64,000 nt of DNA from Aliagarivorans taiwanensis DSM 22990 (GTDB taxonomy: Bacteria > Pseudomonadota > Gammaproteobacteria > Enterobacterales > Celerinatantimonadaceae), in contig NZ_AUBZ01000023.1 in the NCBI RefSeq assembly GCF_000429505.1, positions 1 to 64,000 on the forward strand. Reading direction: 5' to 3'. Shown one piece after another: positions 25,413-35,560 of the stretch. The translations under genes and the position numbers were made by a program. Numbering within the stretch: the stretch's first letter is position 1; every line of letters begins with the position of its first letter. The notes beneath the pieces are model-generated. The model saw only the letters and a list, made by a program, of their open reading frames with translations. It did not search any database and was not told where the DNA came from.

Positions 25413-26861
25413 ATGAAACTTAACAAGCTTGTGATTGCCAGTGCGCTGGCACTAAGCACCCTACCCGCCACCTTAATCAGCAGCGCTCCCGCGTTGGCGG
25501 AGGCGCACGCTGAGCACACCGCCGTTAGCGTGTTCGACTCACGGGTCTACCGCGACCTGTTCGGCACGCAGGCGATGCGCGATATCTTCAGTGACCAAGC
25601 GCTAGTGCAGCATTGGATAGAGGTTGAAGTGGCGCTGGCTAAGGCTCAAGCTGAGATGGGAATGATCCCTCAGGCGGCCTATCGTTCCATCAAGCAAGCT
25701 GCCGACGAGGTAGAGATCGACTTTGATGTGATGCGCCAAAACACCAACCGGGTAGGTCGAGGCATTAACCCGCTGCTTGGCCAACTACGCAAAGCTGGCG
25801 ACGAGAACGTGGCAACCTACCTGCACTTTGGCAGCACCACTCAAGATATCATGGACACTGCCACCGTGATGCAAATCGACAAAGGCATTAAACAGGTGCG
25901 TCACGAGCTGCAACAGCTGGCCTTGCACTTGGCGGATCTGGCTGAGCAACACAAGGCCACGGTGATGCTGTCTCGCACCAATGGCCAAGATGCTATTCCA
26001 ACAACCTTTGGCCTGCACCTGCTTACCTACTTGAGCGAACTGGACCGCCATATTGACCGCTTAGACGAGGTTGCCGCGCGCCTGACCGTGCAAATCGGCG
26101 GTACCGTGGGCACTCTGTCCGCTTACGATGAGCAAGGCTTGGAGCTGCAAGCCGGTGTTGCCAAAGAGCTTGGCTTTAAGGTGCCTGAAGCGCCGTGGAA
26201 CCCAAGCCGTGATACCTTCGCTGAGGTAGTGCAAACCCTGGCGCTGGTGAATGGCACCTTTGGCCGTATCGCCATCGATGTAAACAACCTAAGCCGCACT
26301 CAAATCCTAGAGATTCAAGAAGGCGAAGGCGGTGCCAGCTCCACCATGCCGCAAAAACGCAACCCACGCGCCTCCGAGTTTATGGGCGGCCTGACTCGTA
26401 TGGCCAGCATGTACAACAGCGCGGCTATGGATATGCTTAGCCACAGCGATACCCGCCAAGGCTCACCGTGGATCCTGGAGTGGTCAGTAATCCCCGACTC
26501 ATTTATGGTGACCGACCAAAACATCCACCGCGCCCAGCGCCTGTTCGACCAACTGATCGTCAACCAAGACCGTATGCTGGAGAACTTCGAGGCCTCACAG
26601 AACTATGTGATGTCGGAGTCGGTGATGAATGACTTGGCTGAGAAGATCGGCCGCGCCCAAGCCTACGACGTGGTAAAAGATGCCATTGCCGATGCAGCGC
26701 CGGGCACCCACTTCAATGATGTAGTGCGCCAAACGCCAGCGATCACCGATGTGATGAACGAGCAAGAGATTGCTGCCGCACTAAACCCAGCCAACTACCT
26801 GGGTGTGGCAGAGCAAACCGTGGAGCGAGCAGTTAGCCGTTTGCGTGCCAAGCGCGGTTGA
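25413..26861 (+). CDS. Fumarase/aspartase-superfamily lyase with a signal peptide (probably periplasmic)
   Basis: A 482-residue lyase of the class II fumarase/aspartase superfamily, closest by eye to the PcaB/adenylosuccinate-lyase-like branch. It shows FDSRVYRDLFGTQAMRDIFSDQALVQHWIEVEVALAKAQAEMG, LHFGSTTQDIMDTA, LSRTNGQDAIPTTFG and the signature GGASSTMPQKRNPRASE holding the catalytic Ser. Such enzymes eliminate fumarate or a related acid from C-N, C-C or C-O bonds and are normally cytoplasmic tetramers. Here a clear Sec signal peptide precedes the fold (MKLNKLVIASALALSTLPA...APALA), so the enzyme is probably exported. The adjacent DASS transporter could take up the released dicarboxylate. 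Substrate unknown; N-substituted aspartates or a carboxymuconate-like compound are options. Confidence 0.87.
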   Translation: MKLNKLVIASALALSTLPATLISSAPALAEAHAEHTAVSVFDSRVYRDLFGTQAMRDIFSDQALVQHWIEVEVALAKAQAEMGMIPQAAYRSIKQAADEVEIDFDVMRQNTNRVGRGINPLLGQLRKAGDENVATYLHFGSTTQDIMDTATVMQIDKGIKQVRHELQQLALHLADLAEQHKATVMLSRTNGQDAIPTTFGLHLLTYLSELDRHIDRLDEVAARLTVQIGGTVGTLSAYDEQGLELQAGVAKELGFKVPEAPWNPSRDTFAEVVQTLALVNGTFGRIAIDVNNLSRTQILEIQEGEGGASSTMPQKRNPRASEFMGGLTRMASMYNSAAMDMLSHSDTRQGSPWILEWSVIPDSFMVTDQNIHRAQRLFDQLIVNQDRMLENFEASQNYVMSESVMNDLAEKIGRAQAYDVVKDAIADAAPGTHFNDVVRQTPAITDVMNEQEIAAALNPANYLGVAEQTVERAVSRLRAKRG

Positions 26862-26919
26862 TCGAACGATAGCGCGGTTACTCAAGTAACAGTGCTGCTG
26901 ACTAAGAGTTAGCGCAGCG

Positions 26920-26945
26920 AGGCCACTTGTTTAAGTGGCCTTTTT
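26920..26945 (+). terminator. Terminator after the exported lyase gene
   Basis: A 9-bp stem AGGCCACTT / AAGTGGCCT with a 4-nt loop, followed by TTTT, about 60 nt past the stop. Confidence 0.88.
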
Positions 26946-27003
26946 CATGCCGCTAAAGCGTCCTGTTTGTGACTTCGCAGCTACAAAAACCACTCAAACA
27001 CAC

Positions 27004-27393
27004 TTAGATAAACAGGTAGGCAGCGGAGTAGATAACAAAAGCGAGAATAAGTGGGATCCAGCCCAACATTAGGTAGGCCAAGATTAGGAAGCCTGGTTTT
27101 TCGGACTTATAAAACGGGCACTCAATCAAACTCAGTAAATGCTCAACAGACGATTTGATCTTAGAGTAGGTCCGATACTCAATGGGTAGCCGATGAAGAA
27201 CCTCGGGAGCCCCAAAGACCAGCAACAGATGAACGCTGACTACCGATACAAAAAGCGTTACTCCTGACAGATAGCTTTCACCTAATACAGTTAGGCTGTA
27301 AGCGATAAGAGTGATGGGTAAGCCAATCAGCAAATAGCCGAACAAGCAGATTACCCAGATATCACCCAAGATGATGTTGATTCTTCTCGTCAT
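27004..27393 (-). CDS. Small membrane protein of unknown function
   Basis: Not recognised. A 129-residue protein with about four hydrophobic segments: IWVICLFGYLLIGLPITLIAYSLTVLG, GVTLFVSVVSVHLLLVFGA, and a C-terminal pair in PGFLILAYLMLGWIPLILAFVIYSAAYLFI. A short charged loop with one Cys (LIECPFYKSEK) lies between. The ribosome site is weak. It sits alone between the lyase terminator and the ligA terminator. The frame and hydrophobic pattern look real, but coding status is not certain. Confidence 0.5.
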   Translation of the reverse strand: MTRRINIILGDIWVICLFGYLLIGLPITLIAYSLTVLGESYLSGVTLFVSVVSVHLLLVFGAPEVLHRLPIEYRTYSKIKSSVEHLLSLIECPFYKSEKPGFLILAYLMLGWIPLILAFVIYSAAYLFI

Positions 27394-27514
27394 GTTAATA
27401 CCGCATTTTCTTTAACACAGAGTCGATCGTGTAAAGGCAAACCAAGCCGAGCAAGGGCCACCTCAAGCTAGATTGGCAAACGCCGGATACTCGCTAACTG
27501 AGAACAGGCAACAA

Positions 27515-27546
27515 CAAGAACAGCCGCTAGCTAGCGGCTGTTCTTG
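27515..27546 (-). terminator. Terminator downstream of ligA
   Basis: A perfect 32-bp palindrome, CAAGAACAGCCGCTAG followed directly by its reverse complement, 16 nt past the ligA stop. Confidence 0.85.
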
Positions 27547-27562
27547 GGATTAAAAAACGAAC

Positions 27563-29641
<2,079 letters not shown>

Positions 29642-30880
29642 CTAATGGGTAACCAGTTGCTTACGTTCGTACTCGCGTACCCGCTGCTCGTAATGGTTAA
29701 CGGTCTGCTTGGTCAACGGATTACGTTGGTCATCAAGCAGCACCGCGCCAAGGTTCTTCGCCAGGCTGCTGGCGGTATTGAACATCAGCGAAAAGTTCTT
29801 GGTTGGCATGCCGGCACAGGGCACGGTCATAAACAGGGTGATGCCGGTGGTTTCAAAATCATCCATATTGTCGATATCGAAGGTGCCGGGGTTCACCGAG
29901 TTGGCCAGGCTGTAGATCACCGGGCTGTCGCTATTGCGATCGAGGTGGCGATGGAAGATATCCATCTCGCCAAACTGCATGCCCTGCGAGGCCAGACACT
30001 CCAGCAATACCTCGCCTTTGAACGGCTTACCGCGTGGCGCTGAGATATTTAGCACAAACACATCGTCGGGCTGATTCGGGTCTTTCTCTTCGACCACCGG
30101 CTCGGGCTCAGCGCTGTCCATACCCTCGGGCAGTGGATTGGTGGTTTCCATAAACGAAGGCGGCTCGATATCGGCGCTGGGCTTGCTCGGCGCTGGCGCG
30201 TCGGCCACAGACGGAGAGCTCTCTGGCGCAGCTTCGACCGCAGGCTCGCTGTTCACCCCTTCGATTTGCGGCGCGTCATCAGACAGGCTGCTTTCAAGCG
30301 TTGGCGGTACTGCCGGCTCTTTGGCTGGAGCTTGGGCAACCGGCGCAGCGGTTTCGCCACGTTGAATACGCTGTTTAACCTGCTGACTTAGGCTGGCAGG
30401 TTGCGCGGGCTCGGCAGCAGGTTTGACCTCGGCTGGCTTGGCTTCGGGTTCCGATTTAATATCATCAACCGCACTGAAGTGGAATTGCGGCTCTTCGCGG
30501 CCGGTACTTTTCTCTGCGGCGCTGGCAGCAACTGAATCACTAATTTGCGGCTCAACGCGCGCGGGCTCTTGTTCAGTTTGAGCGGCTTGCTCAGCCTGCT
30601 GGGCTTGCTGGAACTGTTTTTGGAAATCAGCGGCCTCTTTAGCTTGCGCGTGTTCCACCGCCTGATCGATGGGGTCGCCGCCTATCACGCGCGCTTCGCC
30701 CAAACCTAACTCGTCAAAGCCTTGATCATCACGTGATGCATTGCCTTTTTTCGACTTACTCGATTTGGCACTTACCAATTTTTCTGGGCGTTGCTTACGG
30801 CTGCTCCAAAATCCATGGGCCAACAAGGCAATGATCAAGATAATGCCAACGATGATCAGTACGATGCGTAGTTCCTGCAT
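29642..30880 (-). CDS. zipA: Cell division protein ZipA
   Basis: A 412-residue inner-membrane protein that tethers FtsZ to the membrane at the division site. The N-terminal anchor is LRIVLIIVGIILIIALLAHGFW. A long charged Gln/Glu/Pro/Ala-rich linker follows (about residues 40-270), then the C-terminal FtsZ-binding domain (DDVFVLNISAPRGKPFKGEVLLECLASQGMQFGEMDIFHRHLD). AGAGAAG precedes the ATG. It lies 20 nt after smc and before ligA. The linker is longer than in E. coli but typical of low-complexity ZipA linkers. Confidence 0.95.
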   Translation of the reverse strand: MQELRIVLIIVGIILIIALLAHGFWSSRKQRPEKLVSAKSSKSKKGNASRDDQGFDELGLGEARVIGGDPIDQAVEHAQAKEAADFQKQFQQAQQAEQAAQTEQEPARVEPQISDSVAASAAEKSTGREEPQFHFSAVDDIKSEPEAKPAEVKPAAEPAQPASLSQQVKQRIQRGETAAPVAQAPAKEPAVPPTLESSLSDDAPQIEGVNSEPAVEAAPESSPSVADAPAPSKPSADIEPPSFMETTNPLPEGMDSAEPEPVVEEKDPNQPDDVFVLNISAPRGKPFKGEVLLECLASQGMQFGEMDIFHRHLDRNSDSPVIYSLANSVNPGTFDIDNMDDFETTGITLFMTVPCAGMPTKNFSLMFNTASSLAKNLGAVLLDDQRNPLTKQTVNHYEQRVREYERKQLVTH

Positions 30881-30900
30881 GTAATTCTTCTCTTTGTATC

Positions 30901-33900
30901 CTATTCCACCATGGCGAACGCTTCCGCGATATCCACAGCGACCAATCGTGAAACCCCGGGCTCTTGCATGGTAACACCAGCAAGCTGCGAGGCCTTCTCC
31001 ATCGTCACCTTATTGTGACTGATGAAAATAAACTGAACCGTATCAGACATACTATGCACCAAATCAGCAAATCGTCCTACATTAACTTCGTCAAGCGGAG
31101 CATCGACTTCGTCGAGCATACAAAATGGTGCGGGATTAAGACGGAATATAGCAAATACCAGCGCCAGTGCGGTAAGGGCTTTTTCTCCGCCAGATAGTAA
31201 GCTGATACTGGCGTTTTTCTTACCCGGAGGCCGGGCCATAATGGTCACCCCGGTCTCCAGCAGATCTTCTGAGCTCAGCTCCAGCCACGCGGTACCGCCG
31301 CCGAATACCTTCGGGAACAGTTGACGCAAATCAGCATCCACCTTATCGAAGGTTTCTCTGAAGCGTGCCCGGGTTTGCTTGTCGATTTTGGTGATGGCTT
31401 GGGCCAGCACTTCCAGCGCAGCTTCCAGATCGGCGATCTGCCCCACCAGTTCCTGATAGCGCTGATTCTGCGTCTCAAACTCTTCTTCGGCGGCCAGGTT
31501 AACCGCGCCCAAACGGCGCAAGCGCTGGTCTACTTGCTCCAGCTCTTTGTGGTAGTCCTGCTCAAGGCTGGCCTCAGGCAAGTCCATGGTGAGGTTTTTT
31601 AAGTCTTGGCCCTGTTCGGCCAGTTGCTCGAGAATAACCCCACGGCGGGTCAGCAGGCTTTGCTGCTGCAGCTGATGGTCTTGATTGAGCTGGTTGACCT
31701 CAGCCAACTGCTGCTGGGCGGTTTTGAGGCGTGCTTGTTGCTGTTGCTGCTCCTCGGTATGGCTCAGCAGCTCAGCCTGGATCTGTTGTTGCTGTTCTTC
31801 GCTTTCCACCAACTGCACCAGTATCTCTTCGATCTGAGCTTGCAGCTCGGCGGGGTCTTCGATCTGTTGATGGGTAGCGAGGCGCTCTAGCTGTTGGTTG
31901 AACTGGCCAAGCTGCTGCTCGAGCTGGGCACGGCTTTGCTGCTGGTGTTGCTGGCGGCTGGCCAGCTGCTGAGCGTTGAGCTGGGCTTGATGGTACTGCT
32001 GCTGCAGTGCCTGAGCCTGTTGCTCGGCTTGGCGCAGAGCACTGTGGGCGCGCTCACTGCGCGACTGCAGCTCTGCCAGCTGCGGCTCTAGCTCCAAGAG
32101 TTGGATCTGCAGCTCTTCCTCACTGGCCTCTAACTGTAGTAGCTGTTCTTCGTCTTCCGCCTGTTGCAGGTGAAGCTGCGCCAGCTGCTGGTTCAGTTGT
32201 TCGGCGCGCTGCGCACCTTGCTGTTGCTGTTGCTGCTCTAAAGAGACATCCAGCTTTAGCTGGTTAAGCTGCTGATTCAGGCCGCCGATATTGCTGGTGA
32301 GTGCACCCAACTGCTGCTGAATCGGCTCCAGTGCTTGCTGTTGCTGCTGATAGTGCTGCTCTGCCTCCGTCAGCGACGCTGCGTTTTCATCAACCTCAGC
32401 CTGTAGCTGTTGCTGCTCGGCGCGCAGACTCATCACCGCAGGTCTGCCCTGCCCCACGTTCAGGCACTGCCAATCACGGCCTAGCCACTCGCCTTGTGGC
32501 GTGAGTAAGGACTGCTGAGGCAGCAAATGCTGGCGCAGTGCAAAAGCCTGCTCGAGCTGCTCAACCAGCATCACCTCGCCGCACAGGTAACTTAGGTCAG
32601 CCCCATCGATTTGTGCCGCCAGCGTTGGCAAGCCTGCTAGCTGCCCGGCGCGCGGCAAGGGCTCGGCGTGGGCGCTGCGCAGCGCCAGCGCATGCTCAGC
32701 GGCCAGCTCATCGGCATACTCCGCCTCCAGCCACTGGCCTAACATGGCATCACAGGCCTTAGCCCAGTTAGGATCGATGGACAAGGCATCACGCAGTGGC
32801 TGGTCGGCGGCCGAGGGCACATTGGCCAGCAGCTGTTCAACATTCTCCAGCTTTAAGCTGATGGTTAGGTGGGCTTGACGCTGCAGCTCCAGCGCTTGCT
32901 TGGCCTGCTCGCTTTGCGCTTGCTGCTGCTGCAGGGTTTGCTGCTCGGCCAACTTAAGGTCTTCGAGCTCCAGCAACTGGGCCTGGGATTCTTCTTGTTG
33001 CAGCAATAGCTCTTCGAGGCGGTGCTGCTGCTCGGCGGGCAGTTGGGCCAACTGCTGTTCAACCTGCGCTACTTGCTGGCTATGTCGCCCTTGTAGCTGG
33101 GCGAAGTGTTGGCGCTTGGCCGCCAGTTGCTGCTGCTGGCTTTGTAGCTGCTGCCACTGCTGTTGGGTTTGCGAAAGCTGGCTGCTATCGCTTTGCGACG
33201 CGCCATGTTGCTGCTCAAGTGCCTGCTGCTGCTCTTCGATGGCTGCTTCGGCGACCAGCATCGCTTCTTCGGCCTGTTCGCTCTCTATAGCCAGCTGTTC
33301 AGCTTGCTCGTTGAGCTCAGTCAACTGTTCGCTGATTTGCTGCTGTTGCTGGGCGAGTTGAGCGCGCTGCTCTTCCGCCTGGCTCTGCTGCTGGGCGTGG
33401 AAGCGTTGCTGTTGCTCCAGCTTGGCCAGTTGGGTTTTCAGCTCGAACAATTGCTGCTGGTTCTGCTGGGCCTGAGCCTGCGAGTCGGCAATCTGATTCG
33501 CCGCCAAGGCCAGTTGGTTTTCCAGCTGGGTAATCTCGGTTTGCAGAGCCTGCTGGCGGTCCTGCTGCTGCTCGATAAGGCTGTCGAAGTTATCCAACTG
33601 GTAATCGAGGCGCTGCAGCTCTTGCTGGGCGATCAGCGCTTTTAGTTGGCGGTGGCGCTCGCGGTACTCACGATAGCGGCGCGCGGCCGAGGCCTGAGTC
33701 TTCAGCTTATTGACCTGCTGCTGCAGTTCGTACTCGATGTCTTTAAGACGCGACAGGTTCTCTTCGGTGTGCTTGATGCGGTTTTCGGTTTCGCGGCGGC
33801 GCTCTTTGTATTTGGAGACTCCAGCGGCCTCTTCGATAAACACCCTAAGCTCATGGGGCTTGGATTCGATGAGTCGGGAGATCATCCCCTGTTCGATAAT

Positions 33901-34326
33901 CGCGTAGCTACGCGGCCCGAGGCCGGTGCCCAAGAACAGGTCGGTGATGTCTTTCTTGCGGCACTTGGCACCGTTTAAGAAGTAGGTATTCTGAGCCTCA
34001 CGGGTGACCTCGCGGCGTACCGCAATCTCGCTATAGCTGGCGTACTCGCCGCCGAGGCGCTGCTGCTGGTTATCAAACACCAGCTCTACCGACGCCTTAA
34101 ACACTGGTGCGCGGCGGGTGGAGCCGTTAAAGATCACGTCGGTCATGGCATCGCCGCGCAGGTTGCGGGCGCTGCTCTCCCCCAATACCCAACGCACCGC
34201 ATCAATCACGTTCGACTTGCCACAGCCGTTCGGCCCGACAATCGCCGTCATATCGGTGGGGAAAGGGATTTTGGTGGTCTCTACAAAAGACTTAAATCCT
34301 GATAAACGGATTTGTTTAAGTCGCAT
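30901..34326 (-). CDS. smc: Chromosome partition protein Smc
   Basis: A 1141-residue SMC ATPase that organises and segregates the chromosome, normally with ScpA and ScpB. The ATG at 34326 (MRLKQIRLSGFKSF) is chosen because AAGG lies 6-7 nt upstream; the frame runs 10 codons further. The N-terminal head has Walker A GPNGCGKSNVIDAVRWVLGESS. A hinge lies near residues 500-620 (DPNWAKACDAMLGQWLEAEYADE). The C-terminal head has LSGGEKALTALALVFAIFRLNPAPFCMLDEVDAPLD. The coiled-coil arms are extremely glutamine-rich, with runs such as EQQQQQQG. Having Smc here implies this lineage does not rely on MukB. Confidence 0.95.
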   Translation of the reverse strand: MRLKQIRLSGFKSFVETTKIPFPTDMTAIVGPNGCGKSNVIDAVRWVLGESSARNLRGDAMTDVIFNGSTRRAPVFKASVELVFDNQQQRLGGEYASYSEIAVRREVTREAQNTYFLNGAKCRKKDITDLFLGTGLGPRSYAIIEQGMISRLIESKPHELRVFIEEAAGVSKYKERRRETENRIKHTEENLSRLKDIEYELQQQVNKLKTQASAARRYREYRERHRQLKALIAQQELQRLDYQLDNFDSLIEQQQDRQQALQTEITQLENQLALAANQIADSQAQAQQNQQQLFELKTQLAKLEQQQRFHAQQQSQAEEQRAQLAQQQQQISEQLTELNEQAEQLAIESEQAEEAMLVAEAAIEEQQQALEQQHGASQSDSSQLSQTQQQWQQLQSQQQQLAAKRQHFAQLQGRHSQQVAQVEQQLAQLPAEQQHRLEELLLQQEESQAQLLELEDLKLAEQQTLQQQQAQSEQAKQALELQRQAHLTISLKLENVEQLLANVPSAADQPLRDALSIDPNWAKACDAMLGQWLEAEYADELAAEHALALRSAHAEPLPRAGQLAGLPTLAAQIDGADLSYLCGEVMLVEQLEQAFALRQHLLPQQSLLTPQGEWLGRDWQCLNVGQGRPAVMSLRAEQQQLQAEVDENAASLTEAEQHYQQQQQALEPIQQQLGALTSNIGGLNQQLNQLKLDVSLEQQQQQQGAQRAEQLNQQLAQLHLQQAEDEEQLLQLEASEEELQIQLLELEPQLAELQSRSERAHSALRQAEQQAQALQQQYHQAQLNAQQLASRQQHQQQSRAQLEQQLGQFNQQLERLATHQQIEDPAELQAQIEEILVQLVESEEQQQQIQAELLSHTEEQQQQQARLKTAQQQLAEVNQLNQDHQLQQQSLLTRRGVILEQLAEQGQDLKNLTMDLPEASLEQDYHKELEQVDQRLRRLGAVNLAAEEEFETQNQRYQELVGQIADLEAALEVLAQAITKIDKQTRARFRETFDKVDADLRQLFPKVFGGGTAWLELSSEDLLETGVTIMARPPGKKNASISLLSGGEKALTALALVFAIFRLNPAPFCMLDEVDAPLDEVNVGRFADLVHSMSDTVQFIFISHNKVTMEKASQLAGVTMQEPGVSRLVAVDIAEAFAMVE

Positions 34327-34421
34327 CGGGCCTTGTTGATCAGTTCTTGCTGGCACAGCACTTTACCAAAGCTCACGACGCTTTGTAATATGACGCACTA
34401 TAAAGGCACAAGGAATGAGCG

Positions 34422-35204
34422 ATGAACCACAAACAAATTGCCTCAAAAAGCGGAATTAGCTATTTTTTTCAAGGACTAAACATCATCAAGCAGCCGGGGA
34501 TCCGCCCCTTCGTAGTGCTGCCCTTGCTGGTTAACCTGCTGCTGTTTTTCGGGCTGTATATCTATATCTTCTACAACCTAGGAGCCTGGATTGACCAGAT
34601 CTTGGCAGAGCTGCCGTCGTGGCTGTCTTGGCTTAAGTGGTTGTTATGGCCGCTAATTACCGCAACAGTACTGCTGTTAACCGGCTTTAGCTTTGGAATA
34701 CTCGCCAACTGGATCGCCGCGCCCTTTAACGGCCTGTTGGCAGAAAAAGTGGAAGCCAGCCTCAGCGGCGAGAACCTCGGCGACACCACCATCTGGGCCG
34801 TGATGAAAGACCTGCCACGTATTCTAAAGCGCGAATGGCAGAAGCTATGGTACTGGTTACCCAAGGCGCTGGGGCTACAGCTGCTGTTTTTAATACCAGC
34901 GGTGGGCCAAACCATCGCGCCGCTGCTGTGGTTTTTGTTCACCGCCTGGATGATGGCGATTCAGTACATCGATTATCCCTTCGACAACCACAAGGTGGCC
35001 TTTGCCAACATGCGCGATGAACTCAAGCAGGACCGGCTACGTAACCTAGGTTTTGGTGCCGTGGTGGTGCTACTAAGCGCCGTACCCTTGGTGAACATAC
35101 TGGTGATGCCCATTGCAGTTGCGGCCGCCACCGCCATCTGGGTTGAGCACTACCGCCCACAACATGTCGCGACCAGCTTATCGCACGACGACACAGCCAG
35201 CTAA
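34422..35204 (+). CDS. cysZ: Sulfate transporter CysZ
   Basis: A 260-residue inner-membrane protein of the CysZ/EI24 family that brings sulfate into the cell for cysteine synthesis. It has the N-terminal SGISYFFQGLNIIKQPGIRPFVVLPLLVNLLLFFGLYIY, LTGFSFGILANWIAAPFNGLLAEKVE, and YIDYPFDNHKVAFANMRDELKQDRLRNLGFG, all typical. AAGGAATGAGCG precedes the ATG. It diverges from smc and lies near cysK, as in many gammaproteobacteria. Confidence 0.94.
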   Translation: MNHKQIASKSGISYFFQGLNIIKQPGIRPFVVLPLLVNLLLFFGLYIYIFYNLGAWIDQILAELPSWLSWLKWLLWPLITATVLLLTGFSFGILANWIAAPFNGLLAEKVEASLSGENLGDTTIWAVMKDLPRILKREWQKLWYWLPKALGLQLLFLIPAVGQTIAPLLWFLFTAWMMAIQYIDYPFDNHKVAFANMRDELKQDRLRNLGFGAVVVLLSAVPLVNILVMPIAVAAATAIWVEHYRPQHVATSLSHDDTAS

Positions 35205-35229
35205 GGGGATATCCCCGGGGAGGCCACAC

Positions 35230-35541
35230 ATGATTCGGGGATTATCAGCAACAATCGATTGGAAACACACCGCGCTACTGGCGCTTTTGGTCACTGGACT
35301 GAGCCTGCCAGCAACGATGGCTTCTGCCGCCGAGCAGATCTCCTACCAACAAGCCAAGAGCCTGGAGCTAAACCGTATCGCCAAGAAGCAGTTCCGAGAC
35401 ACGGTTAGCCTAGAAGGGGCCAAGCACAGTGCCCGGCAGTGGGTGACTGAGCAGCAAGCCAGTCATTACACGCTTCACATCACCACCCTTAATCGCAAAC
35501 GGGATATCTACCGAGTGTCAGCGGTAGCCTACACCCAATAA
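35230..35541 (+). CDS. Small exported protein of unknown function
   Basis: Not recognised. The ATG at 35230 has GGGGAGG 6-7 nt upstream and yields 103 residues; the longer frame from 35113 overlaps cysZ and is unlikely. An N-terminal signal peptide (TALLALLVTGLSLPATMASA) would leave a mature chain of about 70 residues with a helix-like, lysine-rich start (SYQQAKSLELNRIAKKQFRDTVSLEGAKHSARQW). The end is strand-like (HYTLHITTLNRKRDIYRVSAVAY). The arrangement is faintly like small periplasmic DUF1471-type proteins, but that is not established. It is 25 nt after cysZ and probably co-transcribed. Confidence 0.65.
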   Translation: MIRGLSATIDWKHTALLALLVTGLSLPATMASAAEQISYQQAKSLELNRIAKKQFRDTVSLEGAKHSARQWVTEQQASHYTLHITTLNRKRDIYRVSAVAYTQ

Positions 35542-35560
35542 CTCGCACAGACTCTGGCGC

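Noticed and set aside
32900-33361. Cys/Ser-rich frame antisense to smc, and many similar Leu- or Ala-rich frames on that strand
   Set aside because: They are shadows of the CAG/CTG-rich smc coding sequence, with no ribosome site and no family resemblance.
35113-35229. Upstream extension of the small exported protein
   Set aside because: It overlaps the end of cysZ out of frame. The start at 35230 has a strong ribosome site and reveals a signal peptide.
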